Positions 1 to 12,300 are shown, counted from the first letter of the stretch. The stretch is DNA of 64,000 nt from Pampus argenteus (GCA_036937835.1 CM072879.1:10652001-10716000), one strand, 5' to 3'. Notes: generated by a model from the letters alone, not told the origin. Translations and numbers: made by a program.

Positions 1-923
1 AGCGTTCACAGTTTGAGAGCAGTCAGTGAAAATGGAAGCAGTCAAGATGCAGAGAGGCTCCAAGCAGCAGGACATGAACATAATTTGACAGATGGGAGAA
101 GACGGGAAACCAGACAACAGAGTATAGGTAGTATAGGACAATACAGATGAGATGTAGTAAGATTTGTTGTTTTACTTCTGTGCCAAATAATCTATAAGAG
201 ATAATGTACAGTAAGCAGGTTATTATTGTGGTAGGGGGAAGGGAGGGATGCGTCATTAGCAACGGTCTGTTATTTCTGGATAACAATAATTGACCTATCA
301 AAACCAAGTATTAACAAAGCTGTGTAATAATTAACATTTAAATGACAAATCAAACATAGTCTTTTATTGTCTGCTCTGTAGAATCATTGATGACACTGTG
401 TGTGCAGACAGTAGAATTACAAGAGAGCAGCTCTCTATTTTTCTAGAAAACGGATATGTCAGGTTAATTATAGACTTCAGCTCGTTTAATAAGTGGGTTT
501 CATGTCCAGCCTAATGCCCCTTCTTCATCACATGGATCCTGCTCATTGGTGCCTTTTATCAGCAAAGCTTGTTTATCCGTAAATCTTTTGTAATGAGCAG
601 ATGGTGGAGGAAAATACTAATGAATATTATATTATATAATATAATATTTATGTGTGGGGGTGATTGATTCCATTTAAATATTATTTTCATATTCATCTCC
701 ATATAGCATATTCTTTATGTTCTGATCACTATGATTTTTGTCTTTTTATTTTTCTGCCATTACATTGAATACCTCTGTGTGTCTTGTGTTACTGTGGTCG
801 TGTGTTCCTATGCACATTACTGTCTGTTTATTTTTTCACTTATGTGTGCATGATATGTCTGTCCATCTGTGTGTGTATCTGTCTATGTATTGTCCCACTA
901 CGCTCCATGCCCCATCCCACCAG
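1..923 (+). other. Intron upstream of the FAM126A terminal exons
   Basis: No exon with convincing splice sites and coding potential was found here. The stretch is AT-rich, with an AT palindrome near 625-650, and ends in a pyrimidine-poor acceptor before position 924. It is inferred to be intron of FAM126A because two downstream exons belong to that gene and the upstream coding exons are missing. Confidence 0.5.
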
Positions 924-1222
924 AGTCCCAGGAGGTGAGTGTAGACAGTGAGGCCGCGCTGGGGGGCGTGGCCATCCCCGAGATCAGTGTGACAGGCGTG
1001 GGCGGCGAGCGAATGCCCAACGGAGACTCCATGCGGCCACGCCCTGATGGCCGTGGCCAGTCCGATGCCGAAATCTTGGGCGGCGCCTCCGAGGTCAGCC
1101 TGGACCCCCGAGGTCATGACTCCGGCACGCGGGGTCAGGAGGTCAGAAGGCAGAAGTCTGTGAGGCGAATGGTGGAGAATGAGGGTTCTGGGTCAGCCTC
1201 CACAGGGAGGAGCCAGTACTAA
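924..1222 (+). CDS. FAM126A: FAM126A (hyccin) C-terminal exon, with in-frame stop or splicing on to the last exon
   Basis: An open frame begins after an AG acceptor at 922-923, reads SQEVSVDSEAALGG onward, and ends at TAA 1220-1222. GC content and codon regularity are far above the flanks, as expected of an exon. The peptide is low-complexity and charged, like the disordered C-terminal tail of hyccin. Read to the TAA, it makes an alternative last exon. To join the exon at 2652 the phase requires one leftover base; internal donors after 1112 and after 1133 (both followed by gtca) fit that phase. A strong-looking gtgagt at 935 would give the wrong phase. Assignment to FAM126A rests on position next to TOMM7, on strand and on tail character; the conserved hyccin fold lies outside the window. 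Confidence 0.6.
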
Positions 1223-2651
1223 GGCCCTACCCCTCCTTCCCCCTGCCCCATTCCTGGGGTAACCTAGGTAACCGTGTGTGGGGGCGTGGTCTGAAAAGCT
1301 GCATGATGACTTCCCCCTTTTACCTTTTTGCACTGGGCTCCACCACCCTCTGTTCGCCTAATTGCACTATTCCTCTCATCTCTCTATCCAACGTCATTAA
1401 TTCATTTACTCTCTCCTTTGTGGCTCGAGCTTCTTCATAAACATCTCCCGCTAAGAGTCCTTTAAAATGAAATTAATGATTTATGATCTAACGGATCAGT
1501 AACCTAATAAAGACTGCATGATAAACAAATGTGCTTCGCTGAATAGCATAATAAAAATGTTATAACGGGGTTATGACGTTGGGACAAAATAAATGGTTTT
1601 TCATGAAAGCAGAACATCAGTTGGATAATGAACATAACGGGTAAAAAAAATAGCTCTATGAACATTATGCATTAACTATGACATATTTGACAGATATAAA
1701 ACTTATTTTTAAATTATTTTACTATTTTTACTTGTTCGGTAAAAGTCATTCCTAAACTTATCAGGTCACTGATACACTGATAACAAAAAAGGCCTGATGA
1801 CCTTGAATCATAAAGCCCAGATGTCCTCTGTCAGCACTGCTAGTAAGAGATTGTTTTGTTTATTTTTTTGCAAGCTTTTGGTCTCTTACAGCACACCTCA
1901 GTACGCCTTGACACATTACTCCTGGGTTGCACCTGGAGACAGATTACTTCCTTCTGATTAGTAGCTAGGAGCTGAGGAGAGATATGCAGGTCTGGAATAA
2001 TTTGAAGCTCACCGTGTTAAATTTAAGGATCTCTGATAACTCCCGACCTCTTTTTGAACAAACTTAATCTGACCATCAAAGATTTGAACAGGACCTGCCT
2101 ATCTGTCTGTTTACCAGCTGTTTACTGGTGGTCTGTTACAGTGATGGCATCAGATCAGAGTGAGGTGTGGGTGTGTGTTTAGAATTAGTAAAGGAGATCA
2201 CTTATATGTAGGGTGTACTTGCGTGTTGCTTTGCTTGCCTTCCTTCACTTTCCCTTTGTGGTCTTTCCAAGGCTTGTCTTTGGGACAAAACATGCACTCT
2301 GCTAATAAACCACTTACTGTTGTCTCTCAGTGCTGCTGGTTAACCTAAAACTCTGTGCTGGACTCCAAAGCAAAACTTCAGTTGTCTCATGTCAGGTGGC
2401 AATATGTGATGGCGCCACCTGCTGGAAGACAGTAGTAGAGCTCCTCTGTCACAGCCCTTTGTAGAGCTCAGTCCATGCATAATCTCATCCAACTTTTTTG
2501 ATAATGTATTGCTTTTAAACTCTAATCATCTTAGTTGATAATTTGATTGAATCTGGATTTGATTGGACTGGATGACAGATGAGCTATCTATTTTCCGGCT
2601 GTTTTTCATTTCAGTGCTTGTTTTGTCTCCCGCTGTCTTTCTGTCTCTCAG

Positions 2652-3169
2652 ACGCAGTGGATCTGGGTTCCCCGGATGAGCTGATGGATATTTCTGAGGT
2701 AGATGAAGGGGTGTGGTCAGGCGGGGTGGGGCCTGACATGACTCCACCCACTATCACTATCAGCAACAGCGTCACCACATTAAACCTGGGGGCCAAGGCC
2801 ATGAAGAAGTGTCGGCTTGGTGTGCGCACCAGCAAGGACAAGGACAAGGAGGGGTGCCCTCTAACAACGGGCCGGGCCGCCAGTGAGAATGCAGAGCTGT
2901 CTGTTAAGCGACTCACGCTCACTTCCAGCCAATCAGTGCCCAAGGCAGGAGCTCTCACCAGCCTGACGCGCACTGCCAGCGCCGTCTTCTCCCGCTCCTT
3001 TGAGCATGTGGCCAGTGGCATCGCCCCTCCCTCCAGCAACCACATCACCTCTGAAGCTGGCCGCTATTCGTGCAGCCTGCAGGAGGAAGGGCTGGGGTAT
3101 TTGAGTCCCGGGCCAAACCACAAGCAGCGCTCTCCCAGCATCAGTGTGCACCTTGGCTCTGACCTTTGA
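2652..3169 (+). CDS. FAM126A: FAM126A (hyccin), last coding exon
   Basis: An AG acceptor at 2650-2651, after a tctctctct tract, opens a frame that reads DAVDLGSPDELMDISEVDEG and ends HKQRSPSISVHLGSDL at TGA 3167-3169. It supplies about 172 residues of Ser/Thr-rich tail. Hyccin is known to stabilise the plasma-membrane PI4KA-TTC7-EFR3 complex that makes PI4P. The folded N-terminal half binds TTC7; the tail encoded here is predicted disordered, with phosphorylatable SP sites. No catalytic residue is expected. The gene call rests mainly on synteny (FAM126A-TOMM7 on the same strand, as in human) plus the tail; the rest of the gene lies to the left of the window. Confidence 0.8.
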
Positions 3170-4880
3170 ACCCTTTGTAACTCCTGACTACCTGAACCCT
3201 CACCTCTGATCCGTGACCCTGCACCTGTGACCTGGAACTCCAAGCCATGCCAACTGCGACAGACCGCCAGCACTCCAGTGATTTACTCCCTCGTCACTCC
3301 ATTTTTGGTGTCTTTGATTCTCTGTGCTGTAAAACCTGGTGCCCTGCTCCATTCAGACATCCCTCTGCTGCTCTCCCCCAGCAGAGTGTTCTCTGGGCCT
3401 GATGGAGACGGGAAGTCAGGGATCCAGCTTCCAGCTTCACTGATTTTTAGTAGTGCACTGTTGCCGTGAATTTGTGCCAGGGCAAAACTCCCTCACAGAT
3501 TAGCCTGTTGTTTAAATGGGTGAATTTAAAACATTACTAAAAAAAACTGTGTTGAAAAGTATTTGGAAAGTATTTTAATCGGCATCTGTTGCCCTGCATG
3601 GCTTTTCCATACATCCATCCTTACCTTGCCCAGGTTTGTCAGAGGGCAGACGTGTATGTGTGAGCATGTCTGAGTGTGTGTGTGTGTGCTGTATGTGTGT
3701 GCACAACTGTTGTTTTTAGAATAAAGGCTGCTGATTGATATAATGAATAAGGTATGATTCTCCTAATTGAAACAAGTGTTTCTACAACTTTTTTAAAGAT
3801 AATGGATCACTTCCCATAGCAATACAAATCTCTCCTTTTCAATGTTTTCCATCTTTTGTTGAGATTACTCAAACTCCCTCTGTTTACACTTTTTTGTCAA
3901 CAGTTACAGTTGTGCTTCTTTAGAAAATCTGCATTCTTCCCTTAAAAACATCTGGGAAAAAGAACCACTAAATGATCAACCAGTATGACAAGAATCGATT
4001 CTTTATGTTTACAATTTTACAGTATTGTTCTCATGATGGAGAAGCAATATTTTTTTGTCCTTCCTTCTCTCTCTCTCATTTAGCACCTTCTTGAATTGCT
4101 GTGTGTTTGGCAAACATAAGAATCCAACTTCTGACAAATGATGAGGAAGATTTGATTCTGGGGACACTGGCTGTGTATGATTTGTTAAGTATTTAATTTT
4201 GCACTTAAAAGAGCAAAATGAGTTGTGTTATCAACTTTGGTATTTTCTCATGAGGAACGAGAGGTTTGAATTTTAATTGTGGTATTTTTCTGTGAGGTGA
4301 GCTGCTTTGTTGCTCTGTACGGTGTCCCGTGACTCAAAAAAATAAAAAATAAAATGACACCAACCTGGAGTTCAGGTCGTGTACCATAAGCTTAACAGAA
4401 ACTGTACCCGAATCTCTTCCTGTGTGTTCTGCTGTCAAAGGTTCGTACAGGTCAACAAGGCATCTTCCCTCTGATCCACTCGCCATTCCAGCTGTTTAGT
4501 ACTTTGGTGATGTGTTTCCTGTGTCCCTCTTCATTGTTCATCACATCATCATCACATCGCAGGACATGGTGGTATACTCTTGTACCAAAAAAGGAAATAA
4601 AACTCAACTCATCTGCTACATTTGATGTCCTAAATCAAGCATTAATGCTGCCCCACCCTCAAGCAAAAGTGTATTCTGTTGTTTGTGTACTAGAGCTGTC
4701 AAGTGTTCATAACTTGGTGGGACGATAACAATCATTGTATTTCTGTATGTGGGTTTACAGAATGTGAATGGGTATGCTCTTTGTTGTACTAAAGTTGGTT
4801 TATATTGGCCTTTCTATGTCTGAAGATGAGTAACTCACAGCTACAATTTCTGGGAATAAATTGTTTCTATATTTCACTTG
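3170..4880 (+). other. FAM126A: FAM126A 3' UTR
   Basis: This non-coding, AT-rich stretch follows the stop codon. It holds several AATAAA hexamers: near 3719, 4341-4351, 4593, and 4855-4860, the last followed by T-rich sequence that could be the distal cleavage site. A short imperfect GT tract lies at 3655-3705. The transcript end is inferred from the signals only. Confidence 0.55.
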
Positions 4881-5834
4881 TTTGCTTGAGTTTGTGTTCA
4901 CCAAAACAATAAAATTCAGCTACTTAGCAGTTAAATAGTAGTTCTTACTTTTTTGTATTTATTTTTATCGAGGATGAAAATCTGTAAAATGTTGGGCTTT
5001 TCTAAATACTGTATCCATCTACAGCTAAAGCTTATTTGGGGTGTGAGAAATAATTGTAACCATTATGTACTTTCAACCATAAAATCCTTCCTTACAAGTG
5101 GGCAAATGTTTTCTGCATGCATTAGTTTGTTCTAATTTGATTAAACACAACTAAATTTAAGAATAAACTAAAATAATGAAGGTCTGAAAACTATATTTCT
5201 ATCTAACCCCTACTAGACAAGGCCACAAGATCAGGGAATCATGCACAACCTGCATTTTACTTGGTAACAAGTGGTGGAAAAACTACTCAGATGTTTTTTT
5301 AGTGATATAGATGTGCTAATTTATGTGTGTGTATTCAAAATCTCATCTCAGTAATGGTAGAGCAGTTTTAGTAGCCAACTGTACTTGTGCATGTCTACAT
5401 TATTGTGTTATATGTAAACTAGTGGAGGTGGATCTATCTCATTGCAGTTTAAAATGATATAAGAATACATACATGTCTCCTAGATATAGGTTTGCAATCT
5501 GCTGAGTGTCCAAAAACAGAAACGTCTTGACAACTATAAATATATTCTTTGGCCAAAGAAATTATGCAAATATGCATTTCCACACTTATTTCTTCCATTA
5601 AACACCGAATTCATCAACAATTTAAAAGAGGTGTGCAAGGGTCCCTTTCATATTTGTTTCAATGAATATTCATTACATAGTTTAAAATTTTGAAATATAT
5701 GTCTTCAACATTTGGTGAGAGTTTGAACTGAACATTGGCATGGCATTTATTAAATCCAGTAAAGTGACCTGTCGCAGACTCACATTTTGTCCACTAGATG
5801 GTGATCTACGCCTGAACGTGAGTTTATGGCCTGG
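4881..5834. other. Intergenic gap between FAM126A and TOMM7
   Basis: AT-rich sequence with no open frame resembling a protein family, no RNA gene and no repeat that I recognise. The genes are head-to-tail here, so this gap holds the FAM126A downstream region and the TOMM7 upstream region. Confidence 0.6.
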
Positions 5835-5917
5835 TTGCCTCTTGCTTCTTCGTCACTTCCTCTTCCGTGTCCTTGGCAGCAGTAGCAGCAGCAGCAGCAT
5901 CATCATCTTCCTCACAC
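5835..5917 (+). promoter_or_regulatory. TOMM7: TOMM7 core promoter / 5' UTR
   Basis: A pyrimidine-rich stretch (cttgcttcttcgtcacttcc then tcttccgtg) precedes the start codon. The repeated CTTCC/TTCCG core is the reverse complement of the ETS/GABPA site typical of nuclear genes for mitochondrial proteins. A run of CAG then CAT triplets (about 5877-5905) lies in the presumed 5' UTR. No TATA box is visible. Confidence 0.45.
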
Positions 5918-8900
5918 ATGGCTAAAATAAGCAAAGAGACCAAACAGCGGCTGCAGCAGCTGTTCCAATGCGGACAGTTTGTCATCCGATGGGGCTTTAT
6001 TCCAACCGTGCTGTACCTGGGTCAGTATGTGAGCAGAAGCGGGAGGCGTGCCTCTCTAATGTTAGCCGTTAGCTTAGCGGGTTAGCGTAATGCTAGCCAG
6101 TTAGCTTAGCACATTGGGCTTTAAACACAAGCTCATATTAAGCTGTGGGTGGGCGCGTGAGGTTTATGTATATTTGTGAAGTTGTATAACTCATTGTTGG
6201 CAGTCTGTGCTGAAACAACGTGTAGAAAATAACAATAATAATGAAATGGCAACTGTAGCATTCAGGTTCAGCGTCTAATGACCCCTTTTGGAGAAGAAAT
6301 GTGTGGTGATTTTTAAAGGACAGTTTCACCATTTTTCAAATCTGTCTTAAAACAACAGTCAGGTGCCCAAATGAACATTGAAATGTGTTTTTCTTCTCAT
6401 AATCGTTCTTCTTATTCATACTGGCCAATAGAAGTCATTCATAAAAAAATTAAGTCCTTCTGTGTATTTATTTAAATGTATCTGAAGCTGATGTGAAACT
6501 TTAAGAGCCACTACAGCTCAACTCTTAGAAGAAACATAAGAGGGTTTCATGTTAAAAATATGGCAGATAACCACTTTAATATGAACTAGTGAAGCCGCAT
6601 AAGCTTCAGATAAACTATTACATGTATCTTTGTGGATGTCGGCCCCCCATCACCTGCACTGATGGCACATTTGAAGGAGATCTTTTCCAGTATGAACAGG
6701 AAGGATGATTATAGCAAGGAAGAGTTACATACGTTAGGATAGCATAGACCCTGTCCTAAATTCAAAATAACCAAACATGGCAGCACCACTGTTGTTTCTA
6801 TGGCAGTGACAATGAAGATGGGGATCAGGATGAACACGGAAATATTGTGATTGAAAGGCTACTCAAACTGTATGATGATGCTTTAAATTTCCTGTACCAT
6901 GTGTTAATGGGTGTGCATTGACTTCAATAATTGGGAAGAAAACTTCCCAAAAAGGTTCGGGTTTCCTGTCCTCCACCAACATGATGAATGCCTCTGACTC
7001 ATCAACACTAAAATTGAATGCCCATATTTTCTTGTCCATTATAGCGAGCTTGCTTGCCAGTGACAAGTATGGTTGTAAGAAAGTATCATATTTAACTAGG
7101 CAAACTAAAGTATCCATTGATATCAACCATGTCATACTAGCTTGTCACTAAATAGTGGACCAAAGTTATTTTGGCCAGGGAAAAACTGCCATTGTCATTT
7201 TCAAAGGAGTCCCCTGACCTCTCACATCAAGATATTTATATTAAAACTGGTTCTATGGGTACCAGACAAACCCACTTTTTGTCTAACCCCATGTAGTTTT
7301 TGGCAAAAACCATAGTTTTTGCATGCAGTAAATGTGTTTTTTTTTCTATGACTGGAAAGCAAATGTGTGGTAATGTTAGTCCCACAGTAGCTGCTTCATT
7401 TTATTAAGACCGTTTTAGAAACTTTACCTCAATGTATAAAATGATGTTTTGTGGCCTCTAGGATAATTACAGACTTATAAAACACGTTATGTAATATATC
7501 GCTTTGCTTACAGTATCGCAACATATATTTATTGAATCGATTCCCCTTTATCGTGATCCGAGGCTGTGGGCGGATGAGCATCAGTAGATCGTGTGCGATA
7601 CATCCTGGTATGGCCCCGCAAGCAGGCAAACTGACTGTAAATTGACTACATTTACCATCAACACAGATTGGATATCTAAATGTGGTGAAATTTCCCATTA
7701 AGCATAAGTCCACAGTATTTAATATAATTTGCTTGTCTTGCAAGAACCCCAGACATACACCAATAGCACCAAAATACTTTGACTGTGGTTTGGAGTAGAG
7801 ATGGGGAAGTTCAGACTTTTGCATGCGTTACCTCACAGCCGTGGACTTGCCCTTGTCAGATACTTTTCAGTCTTCAGCATATTGGAAAGACCAAAGTGAT
7901 GTCATACTTTCACCCCCTTTTGTTTTCACCATAACATCTGCATATTTCAAATTATCATGATTTATACATTTCAACAAGGAATCATCCAATTTGAACAATG
8001 TCATTGAGACAATGTTGAAATGACGTTGATTTCAATAAAATTAAACCAAAAAAAAGCATTAAATGACAAACAATCAGTTAATTACAAAATGCACATGGTA
8101 GTTATGAGTTGTAGATAAGATAGTAGTAATGCCATTTTTAGTTGTCTTAATCTCCTTCTATAAAGACATGATATGTTACACCATTGTTAATGCTGTGACC
8201 AATGAAAAAAAAGGGACATGAATGCATTTTCCTTTCTGTACGTGCGTTTGAGGTGGAGGCGATGAGTCAGATGTGCTGCCTGATACATTTCCGATGTATT
8301 TACACCTCTCCCCCACCTCCCCTTCCTCTTTTCTCTCCTATTTTTCCCTTCACCATATTGTCTTATTTAAAGTGCATTTTACATACTTTATTCAATCAAC
8401 AGAAAATGAATTACTAACTTGTTTTTGATAAACAATTGAATCGTTTTAAAGAATTTTTGTTTTTAAATTCAAAAAGTCTCTCTGTCTACTCTCTCAAATA
8501 AATATAATACAGATTATATGATGTTAAATTGGGTCTTTGGGTTTTGGACTGCTGGTTGGGACAAAACAAGACATTTGAGGATGTCACCTTGGACCTTTGG
8601 GAAACAGTGATCAATACGTTTTCTAAGGCTAATTGTAATAATAATCAGATGATTCATTTTTGTTTTTCAGGTTTCAAACGAGGAGCAGATCCAGGGATGC
8701 CTGAACCAACAGTCTTCAGGTAAAGACATTATTTTTGAAATTTGAGATGATTTGAAAGATGAGAAATGTGACACTAAAAGGGGGTTTTCACCCCTATAGA
8801 GAGTTCTAATTGTAATGTATGTATTCTTCTGAAAAAATGTGATTTAAAGTGTTAAACCATTTATTTTTTTTACAATATGATTATGGTCTTGGTGTATTTT

Positions 8901-9725
8901 AGCTGTTTTTTTACTGTATTATTTAGACAATTTTTTAAGTTATGGAAAAAATACACTTCATCCACAAACTACATCTTTAGCGATAAAATATATCCGTAAA
9001 ATAAATTAGATAATAAAAAACCCCAAATAATTACAAATGCACTACATCTACAACCACGCAAACCCTGTTTACTGTTCTCATCACCATCATCGTGATCTCT
9101 CTCATTAATCACCACTTTAGAAATGATAGAATTTTTAGCTCATATCTTAGTTTTTAGGTTTTATTCTTTTCTCTATTTTAGGATGAGCTTCGTTAGCTTC
9201 CATATAGAGGTTGCTCGTGTTTGTGGAGTCCGCACAGCAACAGCAATTTAAAATCACATTCATCAATGCAATAACAAAAAAGAAGTCAAATATGAAGAGA
9301 ATGAGTGAAATAACTTTAAAGAAGGATACAATACAAACTTAAAATAAAATAAAAAAACAATTACAAAATTGTCAAGATAAAAACTGAAGCTGAAACTGAA
9401 TTGAAATAATCAAAAGTTTCAAATCGCAAACTGACTGCCAGAATGGAAGATATCTTTTAAATCTGTTAATCGGTCCTCTTTGAATATTTCTGACGTTTTG
9501 CCGCTTCGTGTTTTTTTTATTGTTTTTTTATTTTTTATTTAAGTCGTTTAGTTTATGAGTTCAATAATTTCTTTCCTAAACATTTGGAGGACCTTTCGTT
9601 GGTAAGTGCAGCACGGTTCCAGATCTCTGATTGTTTTGTTAACCCAATGCCAGCACAGTGAACACAGTGAAATGTTGGGAGTCTATTTAAACATTTTGTT
9701 TTTCTCTAGTTTGCTATGGGGCTGA
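5918..9725 (+). CDS. TOMM7: TOMM7, mitochondrial import receptor subunit TOM7
   Basis: Three exons, 5918-6020, 8671-8719 and 9710-9725, join in phase to a 55-residue protein, the same length as human TOMM7. It begins MAKISKETKQRLQQLF, continues with the single membrane segment QFVIRWGFIPTVLYLGF, and ends FKRGADPGMPEPTVFSLLWG (residues 36-55). All introns are GT-AG (donors gtcagt and gtaaag). TOM7 is a small tail-anchored subunit of the outer-membrane TOM complex; it tunes assembly of TOM40 with its receptors and helps stabilise PINK1 on damaged mitochondria. Exon 1 carries the cytosolic and membrane parts, exon 2 the intermembrane-space tail, and exon 3 only the last five residues. The gene runs tail-to-tail with IL6, as in mammals. 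Identification is essentially certain. Confidence 0.98.
6059..6112. repeat. Degenerate GTTAGC/GCTAGC hexamer repeat after TOMM7 exon 1
   Basis: Six or more copies of gttagc or its variant gctagc occur in about 55 bases at the start of TOMM7 intron 1. Similar GCTAGC/GCTAAC clusters are common near percomorph promoters. No function is claimed. Confidence 0.6.
6113..8527. other. TOMM7 intron 1, mostly unassigned sequence
   Basis: AT-rich intron. A 131-codon open frame on the minus strand (7429-7824) matches no family I recognise and overlaps a tatcgtgatc/cgatacatcc stretch that looks repeat-derived. A stretch near 7975-8040 with paired caatgttgaaatgacgttga-like words resembles a dispersed fish repeat. 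A pyrimidine run lies at 8310-8350. Confidence 0.4.
8528..8640 (-). repeat. Teleost dispersed repeat (family A), copy 1
   Basis: The segment around tttgggttttggactg and gacaaaacaagacatttg is the reverse complement of a block seen in forward orientation at 21125-21455 and 60085-60205, and again in this orientation at 52430-52645. Family A is recognised by words like cctcaaatgtcttgttttgt and ccaaaacccaaaga flanked by gattaat words. It ends only about 30 bases before TOMM7 exon 2. Transposon class is unknown to me. Confidence 0.6.
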
Positions 9726-10055
9726 GGAACATAATCTCCACACAGCAAATCCGCTCCCCTTCCCGAGACACCATGTGACCCACCTGTCTATGGAAATCCA
9801 GAAATTGACTTTATTTTTCACCATTTTCTCCACAATTCAATGTCCACAAAGGAATGAATGAATGTTATCTGTTGCCATATCATTTATGGCTGTACATGTA
9901 TGGGGATTATCGGCTACATGGATGGAAGATGTTTGGACAAACAAGCTGGAATTAAGTCTTTGTTGCTGAAAATATTTATATATGGTTTGTGTGACACTGT
10001 CTTTGGATATACAATATACCATGTCTGAAAATAAATCCTAAAAGAAATATTATTC
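9726..10055 (+). other. TOMM7: TOMM7 3' UTR with polyadenylation signal
   Basis: Non-coding sequence follows the stop codon up to an AATAAA at 10030-10035, with a T-rich run about 20 bases later. This gives a 3' UTR near 320 bases. An ATT trinucleotide run follows at about 10065-10082. Confidence 0.7.
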
Positions 10056-10364
10056 TGGTCTTTATTATTATTATTATTATTGAAGTGGAGTTGTCTGTAA
10101 GTATGTATGACGAGTAAAGAGGTGATAATAAAGATAAGTCTGAGATATCAAAGGTAGTTGGTTTGCCAAAATCAATAGATCTAAAACAACAGCTGCATAC
10201 AGGAAAACTAAAAAAAAAGGCAAGAGCTCTCTATGAGAGTGAGCTTTTCTATTTTTTCTGTTTCCTGCTCATGTTTTTCACATACATAAATGACACTGAT
10301 CAAAATCTGCAAGTGTCATTCAAATATGTGTCACAACCCTCCAATGACTTGAAATATGAGAGGT

Positions 10365-10779
10365 TTTGAAATGAAGAAACTTTATTTTTATCTCTGCAAA
10401 TACATTTCATTCCTGCATGAGTGAGTATTCACTCATTTGCAGCATGCATTCAAACATCGGTTTATTGCGTTGTAATTAAAAAATAATATTCATTTACACA
10501 TGAAAATAAATAATAGTTAAAACGACTACAAAAGCATTGTTTACAAAAATAAAAAAGTCTTGGTAATAAATTAAGTAAGTTATTTCTCACAATCTGCAGT
10601 AAAAATCAACTTTGAAATCAAATTTGTATTTTCAGTACTCCATTACTATTTTCAGTAATGGATTTTCCTATGACTAATAAATAACACTTTTCATAGTATA
10701 AATAGGGTAAATATGTTATGCAATAATGGGCCAAACATTCATACAGCTAAAGATTCACTTTCGTTTTAACCACTATTCA
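10365..10779 (-). other. IL6: IL6 3' UTR with AU-rich elements and polyadenylation signal
   Basis: On the minus strand this holds two UUAUUUAUU nonamers (plus-strand aataaataa at 10676-10684 and 10505-10513). These are classical destabilising AU-rich elements, bound in cytokine mRNAs by tristetraprolin/HuR-type proteins. Minus-strand AATAAA signals occur near 10460-10465 and 10381-10386. The TOMM7 and IL6 transcripts would end about 330 bases apart. Confidence 0.65.
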
Positions 10780-12138
10780 TTATTTATTAATAGAAACTGA
10801 TGAGTGTACAGTATTACTGTTGGTCATGCTTCCTCTGCGCATCTCTCTTTTAATCACCGCCCGCTTGCCATCGACCAGGAACATGTGGAGTTGGCGCAGG
10901 ATGCTGTGAGCCGTCATCTTTCTGTGGAAAGTGTTGGGGTTGTCTAGCTCCCTCAGCACTGACTCCTCCTGGCTCTTATTCAGCGCTGAGACTCGTTCAG
11001 GGTGCCTCATCTGTGGGGCGGGAATGGCAAATATATAGTCATATAATGTAAAGAAAGTGCTGTATATGTGATATTAAATATAACATGTAATGCAATGCAT
11101 TGCATTATAAAGCCCTTTACAATAAGATGATGACAAATTAAAAAAAAAATAACATAAGGACAAACTAGTAGAAGTTTCTGGGGTGGATGTGACACACACT
11201 GGCCACCACATTACATAAATGTTATGTACAAGATGCAGTATATCTGTCTAACGAACCTTTTCTTTGATCAGATTGATCAGGAAGCTGCTTTGATATCTGG
11301 TCTGTAAGAGGATCAAGCTGCCAGGGCACTCCTTCTCCACATGCTTAAAAAGAACCAGGTAAGTGTGCAGGCCTTGGGCCAATCTGCAAAGACAAGCCTC
11401 CTGAAAAAAGAAGGAGAGGAAACCAGCTGTCAGTAATCACACCACGCTGTCTCTTTGGTCAGTCAGTATGGCAGGATTATAAAGGAGGAGACATACCATG
11501 CTTAAATTGGAGTTGGGACGGCAGCCTGCAGGGAGTGATGAGGTTTTGTAGTGCTCCAGAAAATTATATTCCACATTAGCTTTGAATTCATCTTCAAACT
11601 GATGAGAGGAGAGAAATGATGGAGGTCAAGAATGCTGTTTACGTTGTCCAGAAAATGAAAACTGTGACTCAGTAAAACTTGAAACTCCCAAAATACCAAA
11701 GTTTAGTAAAAGTCTTCCTGAGATTTCTAAACATTGTTATGTGTAAATACATTTAGAGCCATTAGAAGCTGCAGAAACAGATCCCTTGTTTGAATAAACA
11801 CATTTGGCCGATAAAGCTGATTCTGATGAACTGCTTACCTCCTGTTTATGGCGTTTGGTGGCACCAATGATTGAGTCCCAAACTTTGGAGGCACTGAGAA
11901 GGTCAGAGGCCACCACCTCCTCCTCACCCGAGGGGACACCTGCCAGACTCTCAGTGCGCTCGTCTCTAACTGGACTTCCAGCAACACACAGCACTAGAAT
12001 TGCCAGCATCACAGCAGAGAGCCAGTATGAATCTGTGCGGAGGGGAAGAGCAATGAATGAATGAATGAACAAAAAGAGGAAGAGACGCAGGAAACTTGTG
12101 CAGCAAAAAAGTGTAAATCACTTACTGAGTGTTGGCAT
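10780..12138 (-). CDS. IL6: IL6, interleukin-6
   Basis: Five exons on the minus strand: 12138-12126, 12032-11839, 11598-11497, 11400-11257 and 11010-10780. They join in phase into 227 residues. All introns are GT-AG; the fourth donor (gttcgt) is weak. Residues 1-24 form a signal peptide (MPTLNSYWLSAVMLAILVLC, then VAG). A four-helix cytokine body follows, with cysteines at 95, 106, 108 and 128. The core CLCRLAQGLHTYLVL resembles the IL-6/G-CSF signature, with ten instead of nine residues between Cys95 and Cys106. The last exon carries helix D (MTAHSILRQLHMFLVDGKRA). The five-exon plan with a tiny first coding exon is that of vertebrate IL6. It is a secreted ligand of the IL6R/gp130 receptor that drives JAK-STAT3 signalling in inflammation. 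Length and organisation are normal. Confidence 0.96.
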
Positions 12139-12300
12139 GTTACACTGCTGGTAGTCACTTGCCGAGTTTCAAGTGATACTGAAGACTGTCAAGGCCAGGG
12201 GGGACTTGACTTGTCTTTGCGATGTGCTTACAATTTATATTCTGACTGAAGGGATTTTCAAGGACGGAAATGATTTGTTAATTTGCATATTCCAATGGCT
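12139..12300 (-). promoter_or_regulatory. IL6: IL6 promoter
   Basis: Reading toward IL6, a TATAAA box lies at 12234-12239, about 95 bases before the start codon. Just upstream, at 12251-12260, is GGGATTTTCA (plus strand), one base from the NF-kB site GGGATTTTCC known in the mammalian IL6 promoter. An octamer ATTTGCAT lies at 12281-12288. Factor binding is inferred from motif match only. Confidence 0.5.

Noticed and set aside
7429..7824. 131-codon minus-strand open frame in TOMM7 intron 1
   Set aside because: No recognisable domain, no splice or promoter context, and it overlaps repeat-like sequence; it is kept only as a note.
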